Shown here: positions 9,323 to 16,116 of the stretch, in pieces
How positions within the stretch are numbered: the first letter of the stretch is position 1
Layout of the letters: every line of letters begins with the position of its first letter
Assembly: GCF_030409605.1 (NCBI RefSeq)
Contig: NZ_JAUFQG010000004.1
Coordinates: 248,001-312,000 of the forward strand
Source: Simiduia curdlanivorans
GTDB lineage: Bacteria; Pseudomonadota; Gammaproteobacteria; Pseudomonadales; Cellvibrionaceae
Reading direction: 5' to 3'
DNA length: 64,000 nucleotides
Program-made: the position numbers and the translations under genes
The notes under the pieces: generated by a model
What the model saw: only the letters and a program-made list of their open reading frames with translations
What the model was told of the DNA's origin: nothing
Databases searched by the model: none

Positions 9323-10672
9323 AGGAGCGGCATTGCGATTTACTGGGTATCGGGTCTTTGATATTTTAACGGTCCGAGGGGTTGTTGGCCTCGGACGCCT
9401 CTCTAAAAACAGGCTGCCAATACCTGACCTCAGCTCTGACAGTCGTCGACCCGTTCCAGATATAGGATTAGAAGCCGCCATCACAATCAACTGAACCGCT
9501 ATATAATCACATACCGGTTTGAAGCGGATTTCAGACGGGGCGCGATCAAAACTTACCGCCGCCATCGAGGCTTCCCGCCTAATTATGTTGTAGCTCAGTA
9601 ACAACCCCCAGAGCTCTTGGTACACCAGATCAACTTTCTTACTTCGCAACGTAATCGCATTGTTTTGCATAGCGCTTTTGATGTCTCGGAATCCAAGCTC
9701 TATTTCCCATCGCTCTTTGTAAAGCTCTGAGATGTGAGCCGCGCTGAATCTCTCAACAGGTAAAGAGGTCATCACCGATTTAACACCAGACTTGACCTTG
9801 TAAGTAACTCTTCGAGCCTGCCATGTTTCTGGCAGCTCGGGATTCTTCTTTCTAGCCTGTGGGGAAACCTTCATTTGAATAAGCTCATCACCATCGCCAT
9901 AGGTTTCAATGACTTCATGTACGAGCCCTTTTCTCTCTGGTATTAGCCAGTGGCGGTCAGAGCCTTGCTGGCTGAGTGTTAGCATGAAGTTTGCACTCCA
10001 AAAACCTTTATCAAACAAGGTCACAGAGCTTTCCGGAATGCTTGATAAGAAGGTCTCAGCAAGTGGGATTTCGCCTCGACGATAAGGACTAATTTGAGCG
10101 TCAACCATGATATGAGAGCGCACGTTCATCAAGGCGACAAGTCTCAACATGGGAAACGGCGTTTGCCGCGTAGATGACGTATTACCCGAACCAAAGTGCT
10201 CTCGAAGCTCTGGTGTATCCTGGGTGCGAAATAGCGCCCCATCTACCGCCATCACCCTCAAACCGTTCCATTCATCTTCCGAATAGCGTTCGCGCCCCCA
10301 GTGCGTACCTGTTTGTCGAAACAACCACTCTACGGGCTCGGAGCCCAGTCGTTTCCGGGCATTAGTGACACCACTTCGAGCTAACAGACTGTCAGAGGCC
10401 AGGCCTTGTGCGCATATATTTAAACGTCTAGCCACTTCATGCACAGGTTCATTGCGAAACATCGCCATACCCAAGACAAGCCAGAGCACTTGGTCTGATG
10501 GTAGTCGGCGTCGTCTAATCGTCGCGGAGGCACTCAAGCGCAGTGCAGACTCAATCCACTCGATAGGTATGTTTTGCGTGAATGAGCTAACGTCAGAGAA
10601 GTTAAAGAGGTCACTTAGGTCGAGCAGATCTCTCTGAAAGTCCATAAAAAAATCCGATGATGTTCCCATCAC
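9314..10672 (-). CDS. IS4-family DDE transposase
   Basis: 452 residues from a GTG start with an ATG directly after it; a further in-frame ATG at 10645 (MDFQRDLLDL) is an alternative start. The N-terminal part (RRRRLPSDQVLWLVLGMAM) matches the IS4 N-terminal domain. Catalytic Asp candidates are in VMAVDGALF and VTLFDKGFW. The IS4-specific Y-(2)-R-(3)-E-(6)-K signature is visible in LYKERWEIELGFRDIK. No frameshift or internal stop is seen, so the enzyme should be functional. The stop codon lies inside the IS only 9 bp from its left end. The initiation region is covered by a strong fold-back hairpin, described separately. Confidence 0.95.
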   Translation of the reverse strand: MMGTSSDFFMDFQRDLLDLSDLFNFSDVSSFTQNIPIEWIESALRLSASATIRRRRLPSDQVLWLVLGMAMFRNEPVHEVARRLNICAQGLASDSLLARSGVTNARKRLGSEPVEWLFRQTGTHWGRERYSEDEWNGLRVMAVDGALFRTQDTPELREHFGSGNTSSTRQTPFPMLRLVALMNVRSHIMVDAQISPYRRGEIPLAETFLSSIPESSVTLFDKGFWSANFMLTLSQQGSDRHWLIPERKGLVHEVIETYGDGDELIQMKVSPQARKKNPELPETWQARRVTYKVKSGVKSVMTSLPVERFSAAHISELYKERWEIELGFRDIKSAMQNNAITLRSKKVDLVYQELWGLLLSYNIIRREASMAAVSFDRAPSEIRFKPVCDYIAVQLIVMAASNPISGTGRRLSELRSGIGSLFLERRPRPTTPRTVKISKTRYPVNRNAAPLK

Positions 10673-10680
10673 CGGATTTT
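10649..10680 (-). promoter_or_regulatory. Hairpin over the transposase start, terminator-like
   Basis: On the transposase-coding strand two 14-nt arms (AAAATCCGGTGATG and CATCATCGGATTTT) pair around a GGAA tetraloop with one G-U wobble. The first arm contains the GTG and ATG start codons. The second arm runs directly into a T7 tract, giving it the form of an intrinsic terminator. Transcripts entering from hppD would either end here or have the start codons sequestered. Several IS elements are known to block impinging transcription this way; the function here is inferred. Confidence 0.65.
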
Positions 10681-10707
10681 CTACAAAGCCCTGCTCTAAT
10701 TCAATTG

Positions 10708-10725
10708 CTTAAGTGAACAGCATTG
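10708..10725 (-). repeat. IS right terminal inverted repeat
   Basis: CTTAAGTGAACAGCATTG, the exact complement of the left repeat at 9305-9322, lying upstream of the transposase start. Confidence 0.93.
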
Positions 10726-10745
10726 CGCATAAGGCGGGGATTTTT
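10726..10745. repeat. Target-site duplication, right copy, plus right terminator arm
   Basis: CGCATAAGGCGG at 10726-10737 repeats the left flank exactly. It is followed by GGATTTTT, the arm and T-run that completed the original terminator between pbpC and hppD. Confidence 0.92.
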
Positions 10746-10766
10746 CAGTTAAGTATTAACGCAGGC

Positions 10767-11849
10767 TTAGGCATTTTCTTCCGTCTTTAACACACCACGA
10801 CGAATTTGATCTCGCTCCATAGATTCGAACAAGGCCTTAAAGTTGCCCTCGCCGAAGCCTTCATCTTTTTTGCGCTGAATAAATTCGAAAAAGATAGGGC
10901 CCACCAAATTTTCAGAGAAAATTTGCAGCAATAGGCGTGGGTCACCCTCTTCCACCGAGCCATCCATCAGAATGCCGCGCTTTTTAAGTTCATCTACCGG
11001 TTCGCCATGACCTGGTAGCCGCTCTTCCAGCATCTCGTAGTAGGTCTCTGGTGGTGGCGTCATAAAACGCATACCTCCAGCCTTCAGGCGATCCCAGCAA
11101 CCTAGCAAGTCATCACAGGAAAAGGCGATATGTTGGATACCTTCACCATTGTAGGCCATCAAAAATTCTTCAATCTGACCGTTGCTGCCGGCTTCTTCGT
11201 TCAACGGAATCCGGATCTTGCCATCGGGTGCGGTCATAGCTTTCGAGGTTAGACCTGTGTATTCACCTTTGATATCAAAGTAGCGAATTTCGCGGAAATT
11301 AAACAGCTTCTCGTAATACTCGGCCCAGTAAGCCATACGACCGCGATAGACATTGTGAGTTAGGTGATCGACAATTTTGAAGCCACAGCCCTCGGGATGG
11401 CGATCCACGCCTTCGATAAACTCAAAATCGATATCGTAAATCGAGGCGCCTTCTTCGTAGCGATCGATCAAATACAAGATAGCACCACCGATGCCGCGAA
11501 TAGCCGGTAAGCGCAATTGCATAGGACCCGTGGGCACATCGACAGGCTGAGCACCCAACTCTAGCGCGCGGGCATAGGCCTTAGGCGCGTCTTTCACACG
11601 AAAGCCCATACCGCAGGCCGAAGGGCCGTGCTCTTCTGCGTAATAGGCTGAGGGGTGTTTCTTTTCGTAGTTGACGACGAAGTTAATCCCACCCTGACGC
11701 CATAGGGTCACGTCCTTGGAGCGATGGTTGGCAACGTGAGTAAAGCCCAAGATTTCCAGCACTGGCTCGAGGACACCTTTTTCCTTAGCGGCAAACTCGA
11801 TGAACTCAAAGCCATCAAGGCCCATAGGGTTTTCAAATAAATCAGCCAT
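10767..11849 (-). CDS. hppD: 4-hydroxyphenylpyruvate dioxygenase
   Basis: 360 residues, normal for bacterial HPPD. It converts 4-hydroxyphenylpyruvate to homogentisate in tyrosine catabolism, using Fe(II). Two vicinal-oxygen-chelate halves are present. Iron-ligand candidates are His in DHLTHNVYRGRM, His in GIQHIAFSCDD and Glu in IFFEFIQRK; the C-terminal helix GFGEGNFKALFESMERDQIRRG is highly characteristic. The start has a good ribosome site (GAGGAGAG, 5 nt before ATG). No homogentisate dioxygenase or other tyrosine-pathway gene is in this window, so it stands alone. Its 3' terminator has been split by the IS. Confidence 0.97.
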   Translation of the reverse strand: MADLFENPMGLDGFEFIEFAAKEKGVLEPVLEILGFTHVANHRSKDVTLWRQGGINFVVNYEKKHPSAYYAEEHGPSACGMGFRVKDAPKAYARALELGAQPVDVPTGPMQLRLPAIRGIGGAILYLIDRYEEGASIYDIDFEFIEGVDRHPEGCGFKIVDHLTHNVYRGRMAYWAEYYEKLFNFREIRYFDIKGEYTGLTSKAMTAPDGKIRIPLNEEAGSNGQIEEFLMAYNGEGIQHIAFSCDDLLGCWDRLKAGGMRFMTPPPETYYEMLEERLPGHGEPVDELKKRGILMDGSVEEGDPRLLLQIFSENLVGPIFFEFIQRKKDEGFGEGNFKALFESMERDQIRRGVLKTEENA

Positions 11850-12218
11850 GTATCTCTCCTCATTAGTCAGCCGTGCGCAAATAACGCGTAGATTGACTCT
11901 AGTATAGCCATAGCTAAAGACGCTTTTTGCCTAAAACACCCTTCAATCAGAGTTTTTTCGAACAAAATAACCTTTATGAAATGAAAAACAGAACAATACT
12001 CCTGACTTATTGCAAAATACGAGTAGTTCCCCCCTAAATACAGGATAAATTGACGGCCGAAAGCGCCAAACATGAGCCATAGGCGCAGATCTGTTCAGCC
12101 CTTTTACCTACTGCCACAGCTTATTCACACTGGTTTTAGCCTAGAGGTTTAGTGGATACTTGGCCTGTTAAGCAGCGCTTTATTACTAGCCTTTTAATCA
12201 GCGAAATGGAATTTAATT
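11850..12218. other. Divergent intergenic region between hppD and the SIMPL gene
   Basis: A 369-bp region that must carry both promoters. A TATACT box lies about 50 bp upstream of the hppD start on the minus strand, but I see no convincing -35 partner. A 68-codon minus-strand frame at 11867-12073 has no family character and no clear ribosome site, so it was not called. Confidence 0.5.
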
Positions 12219-13004
12219 ATGACGACCAAGACAGCACGGGCTTTATTACTCACTCTAGCCCTTTTTGCCCTAGCTTCGCCGCTACAGGCCGCGCCTGAGT
12301 TAAAGGGTAGCCCAGAGGAACTCAAAGGCTTTCTGCACCCCAGCAGCCAAACCTTGTTTATTAGCGATAGCGCCGAAGCAACGGCCTATTCTGACCAGGC
12401 TATTGTTAACCTTGTCATTACCACAGAAGAAAAAAATCTTAGTAGTGCGCTAGAAAAAAATGCAACATTGCGCAGCAGCATAAAGTCGCAACTCACCGCG
12501 CAAGGCATCGCGGCCGAAGACATTAAGAATTCCAAATTTTCTTCGTCGCCAGAGTTTGGCTGGTTCGGCAAAGAGCCGACTAGCTATAAAGTGGTCAACC
12601 GCATGTCGATTAAAATTCAGGAGGAGGAGGCGCTACAAAGCATCGCCACTATTTCCGACCAGCATAAAGAAGTACTGTTATCGGGCACGCAATTTGTGCA
12701 TTCGAAAAAGGCAGCCTTTAGTCAAAACGTGAAAGCCTTGGCGCTGAAGAAGGTGATGGATAAGAAGGCCTTTTACGAATCGACATTGGGCATAAAACTC
12801 ACGCCCGTTTCCTTTGAAGAATCGATTTTTGACAATCTACCCACCCAGGGTGCCAGCCAGCTCGAAGAAATTGTCGTGACCGGCACTAGAACAAAAAGTG
12901 ATAGCTACTCTTCGAGGCGCCAATACGAACCCGATATGTCAAACAGCTCTTTTGATGAAATCAAATATAGCGCGCGCATCAAAGTAGAGTTCAAGGTGAA
13001 CTAA
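12219..13004 (+). CDS. SIMPL domain (DUF541) periplasmic protein
   Basis: 261 residues with a signal peptide (LLLTLALFALASPLQA, cleavage near residue 25). The core follows the SIMPL pattern: an SDSAEATAYSDQAIVNLVITTE strand segment, a helix with SAALxxN-like spacing (SSALEKNATLRSSIKSQLTAQGI), and a C-terminal YSARIKVEFKV strand. The family role is poorly defined; some members bind outer-membrane or kinase partners. The segment LEEIVVTGTRTK near residue 221 is nearly identical to the start of TonB-dependent receptor plug domains, which is unexpected here. Divergent from hppD, convergent with the epimerase-like gene. Confidence 0.82.
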   Translation: MTTKTARALLLTLALFALASPLQAAPELKGSPEELKGFLHPSSQTLFISDSAEATAYSDQAIVNLVITTEEKNLSSALEKNATLRSSIKSQLTAQGIAAEDIKNSKFSSSPEFGWFGKEPTSYKVVNRMSIKIQEEEALQSIATISDQHKEVLLSGTQFVHSKKAAFSQNVKALALKKVMDKKAFYESTLGIKLTPVSFEESIFDNLPTQGASQLEEIVVTGTRTKSDSYSSRRQYEPDMSNSSFDEIKYSARIKVEFKVN

Positions 13005-13073
13005 GTATCTATTCACCAACCCACCAATCCACCCCCCAACCCAAGAACTCACCAATCCATTGATGAGCGAAAC

Positions 13074-14105
13074 CTACTGGCTGGTGTCGCTCATCGCCAA
13101 GCTCAACTTCAGGCGCCAAGTCTTGGCATCATTTGGCGCCACCATCACGGTTTCATCTCCGGCCTTCATCTGCTCAGCCAAACTGCCGGTACTGGCATTG
13201 GTGGGCTCGAAACCTACATTAAAATAAGGGGTTTTACCGGCGCCGTGCCAAGCGTTGTAATTGAGCCACAGTGCTAGATGAGGCACTTCATCGGGTAAAA
13301 AAGAAAAGGTTAATTTTTCACCAGAATCGGGCCGCTCTAACCCAACCTGAAGCGGCTCGCCCGCGCCTTCGGCTTGCAACTTTTCATCGGTAAAAATTTT
13401 CGCGGCAAACGCGGGAATACCTTCACCAGGCACCTTCGACATATCGTATCCGAACTTGGTTACCGGCCACTCAAAACGCTCGTGGCTAAGGGTCGGTGCA
13501 ACGTCGCTAGACCAAGCCGTGCGCATTTTTTGCCCAACTGGCAAGTGCAACCTCATGCCCGGCAATACGTTAAAGATGGGGTGCATACACCAAAAGAACG
13601 GCATAGGGTGAGACGATTTATTATCGACCCGATACTCTAACTCTAGCTCGGCATCGCCAGCCGGCAAGCGCATCATGCGTTGAAAGCGGTAGGGTAAGGC
13701 CTCGCCTTGCACCTCTAAATGCAATATGGCGGTGCCCTGCTTATCGACTACCGCGCTAATTAATTGCCAGGGCTGAGAAAATATTTCACCGTGATCGGGC
13801 AATAGCGATCCCCCCCAAATCCCAGCTGCTGCGGGCAGCCGACAGGTATCAACCGTGGGAACACACTCGTCAATGCCACCGGTGTCGTGGGCGCGCACAT
13901 AGTTGTCGCCATAGCAGGCTGGTTTATAGGGAAGCGCTTCATTGCGCCACAACCACTCGGCGCCCGTAACCTTAGAGAGCAGGCTAATAATCTTGCCACC
14001 TAGCGACGGAATCACCGTCACCGAAAGCCGCTCATTGGATAAGGTAAAGGCCGAGTAACCATCAACATGAGTCAGCTCTAGAGCCTGTTGTTTTTTATTT
14101 TTCAT
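13074..14105 (-). CDS. Aldose 1-epimerase-like (galactose mutarotase fold) protein
   Basis: 343 residues without a signal peptide. The opening (FTLSNERLSVTVIPSLGGKIISLLSKVTGAEWLW) is the usual start of the mutarotase-like superfamily, where the first beta strands carry an S-L-G-G-K-I turn. His residues in LLPDHGEIFSQPW and MPFFWCMHPIF are candidate sugar-binding or catalytic residues, and GFEPTNAS near the C-terminus resembles the family's catalytic-Glu strand. The substrate is unknown. It lies 7 bp downstream of the M50 protease gene, so the two are likely cotranscribed. Confidence 0.72.
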   Translation of the reverse strand: MKNKKQQALELTHVDGYSAFTLSNERLSVTVIPSLGGKIISLLSKVTGAEWLWRNEALPYKPACYGDNYVRAHDTGGIDECVPTVDTCRLPAAAGIWGGSLLPDHGEIFSQPWQLISAVVDKQGTAILHLEVQGEALPYRFQRMMRLPAGDAELELEYRVDNKSSHPMPFFWCMHPIFNVLPGMRLHLPVGQKMRTAWSSDVAPTLSHERFEWPVTKFGYDMSKVPGEGIPAFAAKIFTDEKLQAEGAGEPLQVGLERPDSGEKLTFSFLPDEVPHLALWLNYNAWHGAGKTPYFNVGFEPTNASTGSLAEQMKAGDETVMVAPNDAKTWRLKLSLAMSDTSQ

Positions 14106-14112
14106 ATCGCCA

Positions 14113-15231
14113 TTAACTCTGAAGTATCTTCAGCGGCAAGCTCAAAAGCTCGTCACCCGTTCCTGCAAAGAACCAAATAATCGACACAAAACTCGCCACT
14201 GTAATGAGATACCAAAACGCCGCAAAGGTTTGGCCGTATCTATCCAGCGGCAGCAGATGACTTTGATGCCGGCCGCGCCACTCGGCGAAAATCTCTAAAC
14301 TGCCAACGATCAATAAAAAGCCCAATAGCGCAAGACCCAAGGTGTAACTCAACCAAACGCCGAAAGCCGCAGCTAGGGCGCATAACACCAAGCCTACTTT
14401 ACTGTTCATTGAAAAGGTAACGCTTTTTAAAATATGGCCGCCGTCGAGCGGCAAAATTGGCAATAAGTTAAACAAATTTAATAGTGCATTAAACACCGCA
14501 AGACCGGCAAAAAAAATGTTGTCGGTTAACGCAAACAGCAATAGGCAAAGTAGCGACATCCCTAAACCAAATATCGGCCCCATTATGGATATAACCACAT
14601 CCTGCCAGCGGGTGTTTATTTTGCCATCGGTAACCGCCAAGCCGCCTAAAAAAGGAATTAAATAAATGCCCTTGGTGGGCATGTTGAAATAGCGCATGGC
14701 GCGAATATGGCCGTATTCATGTACAACCAGGCAGGCAATCAAGGCGAGGGCAAATTGGAAGGAAAAAAACCAAGAGTAAGCGGCTAGGCTGGCGCCGGCC
14801 AGTACCACCTTAATTATCTTAGCGCTTTTCAATAGCTTAAAGGCCAACAAGCCCAAGCCGATCACGCTGAATTTTGGCTTTTGCTCCACCGCGCGCTCGG
14901 GAACTTGCCGCTCAATATCTTTGCTATTGCGCTGACCCGAGACATATTCATCGCCATCAACCAAAATCCGATAACTAAGCTCGAAAGGCTGCCAGCTAAG
15001 TTGCACGTCTAATTGAACATCAACCACCCGGGGTACTTCGGGCTGTGGCGCTGAGCCAGCGGCTGAGCGGGCCTCTGTTAAGCTGAATCGATGACTGCGC
15101 TGACTTGTATCATCTGCCGATGCGACCAGCTCGGAAACCAAGGTGCCGCCGAAAAATAGCTGCTGCCAACCCGCCATTGAGCCCTCTAGCCGCAACGCTT
15201 GACCCATTAACTCTAATTTTAGTAATTCCAC
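14113..15231 (-). CDS. M50 (site-2 protease-like) membrane metalloprotease
   Basis: Called from a GTG at 15231 giving 372 residues (VELLKLELMGQALRLEG), because the frame further upstream to a TTG at 15396 looks non-coding. About 125 soluble N-terminal residues precede hydrophobic segments. The zinc motif is HEYGH (His171, Glu172, His175), and the third ligand is Asp263 in LPLDGGHI. In the family these enzymes cut substrates within the membrane or act at the inner membrane in stress signalling. Domain order differs from RseP, and no PDZ domain is apparent. The epimerase-like gene follows 7 bp later; the functional link is unclear. Confidence 0.8.
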   Translation of the reverse strand: MELLKLELMGQALRLEGSMAGWQQLFFGGTLVSELVASADDTSQRSHRFSLTEARSAAGSAPQPEVPRVVDVQLDVQLSWQPFELSYRILVDGDEYVSGQRNSKDIERQVPERAVEQKPKFSVIGLGLLAFKLLKSAKIIKVVLAGASLAAYSWFFSFQFALALIACLVVHEYGHIRAMRYFNMPTKGIYLIPFLGGLAVTDGKINTRWQDVVISIMGPIFGLGMSLLCLLLFALTDNIFFAGLAVFNALLNLFNLLPILPLDGGHILKSVTFSMNSKVGLVLCALAAAFGVWLSYTLGLALLGFLLIVGSLEIFAEWRGRHQSHLLPLDRYGQTFAAFWYLITVASFVSIIWFFAGTGDELLSLPLKILQS

Positions 15232-15484
15232 AGATGTCTCTATCCCGCAAACCAAGCAAAGAGAGCAATTATGCCCGCACCCAGATAGATTACCAAGACG
15301 TGCCGTCAGCCAAAGAAATACCGGTGGCGGCTGTACCACAAGCAACGGCTTCAAAGCCAATGAACATGGCGCGAGAAAATATTTTCTTGCTTTCAACTTC
15401 GCGTCAAAACAGGCGCTGCAAATAAGCGATCTCTAGGCCTAGTGGCTAAAGCTCAATGGCCATCGGAAAGATAAAGCGCCAGAA

Positions 15485-15919
15485 CTACTTGGCGCCAAAG
15501 CTCGACCACACCTGTTTAACACCTAACAGATATAAAATACCAATAGCAAAACAGATCGCAGAACTCACCCACCAAAACAGTAGACTGTTATCGGGAATAA
15601 GCCACATCATGGGTACAACGGCCAAGCCTCGTACTAGGTAGATAGCGGCGATCAAACACAGCCCAGTACGTAAAAAAGGTAACCTACCGAGTAGGCCAGC
15701 ACCCGATAGCGCATAGCAAGACCAAATCGCTAACACGCAAGCAATAAAGGTAGTGACCAGTGTAGGGTACAACAAGCCTTGCTCCGCCATTTGCGCCATG
15801 TCTTCGCCAGCGCCGAAAAAGCGGTACCAACTTGCACCAAATACAATGCAGCCCAGATGAGCCAGAGCGGCCATACCGCTTGCAATAGCTGCCAATAAGA
15901 GAAACCTAGATTTAATCAT
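15485..15919 (-). CDS. Small four-helix membrane protein of unknown function
   Basis: The start is set at 15919 (MIKSRFLLLAAIASG), 144 residues. An AAGGA sequence lies 10 nt upstream, and the additional 26 residues of the longer frame are polar and unlike a membrane-protein start. Four hydrophobic stretches are visible (about residues 5-25, 53-75, 85-105, 112-135), with RFFGAGEDMAQMA between the first two. I do not recognise a named family with certainty. It is on the same strand as its neighbours but separated by 250 bp from the protease gene. Confidence 0.68.
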   Translation of the reverse strand: MIKSRFLLLAAIASGMAALAHLGCIVFGASWYRFFGAGEDMAQMAEQGLLYPTLVTTFIACVLAIWSCYALSGAGLLGRLPFLRTGLCLIAAIYLVRGLAVVPMMWLIPDNSLLFWWVSSAICFAIGILYLLGVKQVWSSFGAK

Positions 15920-16116
15920 CGCCGCAATATCCTTATACCTGTCAGAGTGATCGATTCTCAGGGTGCTATTTAAACCGACATGGCCGAGTAAATTCAATGA
16001 CGCCCTTCGTTCATGCTTAGTTAGACAGCACTGCGGAGGAACCCAAGAGCGCGCCTCCTCATCAGTGGCAAACGCGGCGAGATGCGGAAATAGATATTGA
16101 TTAAAAAGCTGTAGCG

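Larger units (their letters stand above)
9305..10725 (-). mobile_element. Complete IS4-family insertion sequence (1421 bp)
   Basis: Perfect 18-bp terminal inverted repeats (CAATGCTGTTCACTTAAG at 9305-9322 and its complement at 10708-10725) enclose a single transposase gene. Exact 12-bp direct repeats flank both ends. Total length, repeat length and duplication length all match the IS4 subgroup (IS4 itself is about 1.4 kb with 18-bp repeats). The element looks intact and possibly active, because the transposase frame is uninterrupted and the ends are identical. It sits in the loop of an intergenic terminator, so no host coding sequence is broken. Confidence 0.95.

Noticed and set aside
11867..12073. 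68-codon frame on the minus strand upstream of hppD
   Set aside because: Mixed aromatic/basic composition, no family character, no ribosome site; it occupies the hppD promoter region.
12882..12911. TonB-receptor fragment within the SIMPL gene
   Set aside because: The rest of the protein is a complete SIMPL domain in the same frame, so this is not a receptor remnant.
15231..15396. N-terminal extension of the M50 protease gene from a TTG
   Set aside because: Cys- and Pro-rich translation without resemblance to the family; the GTG at 15231 fits better.
15105..15641. Plus-strand frames opposite the M50 and small membrane genes
   Set aside because: They are shadows of genes on the other strand with no motifs.
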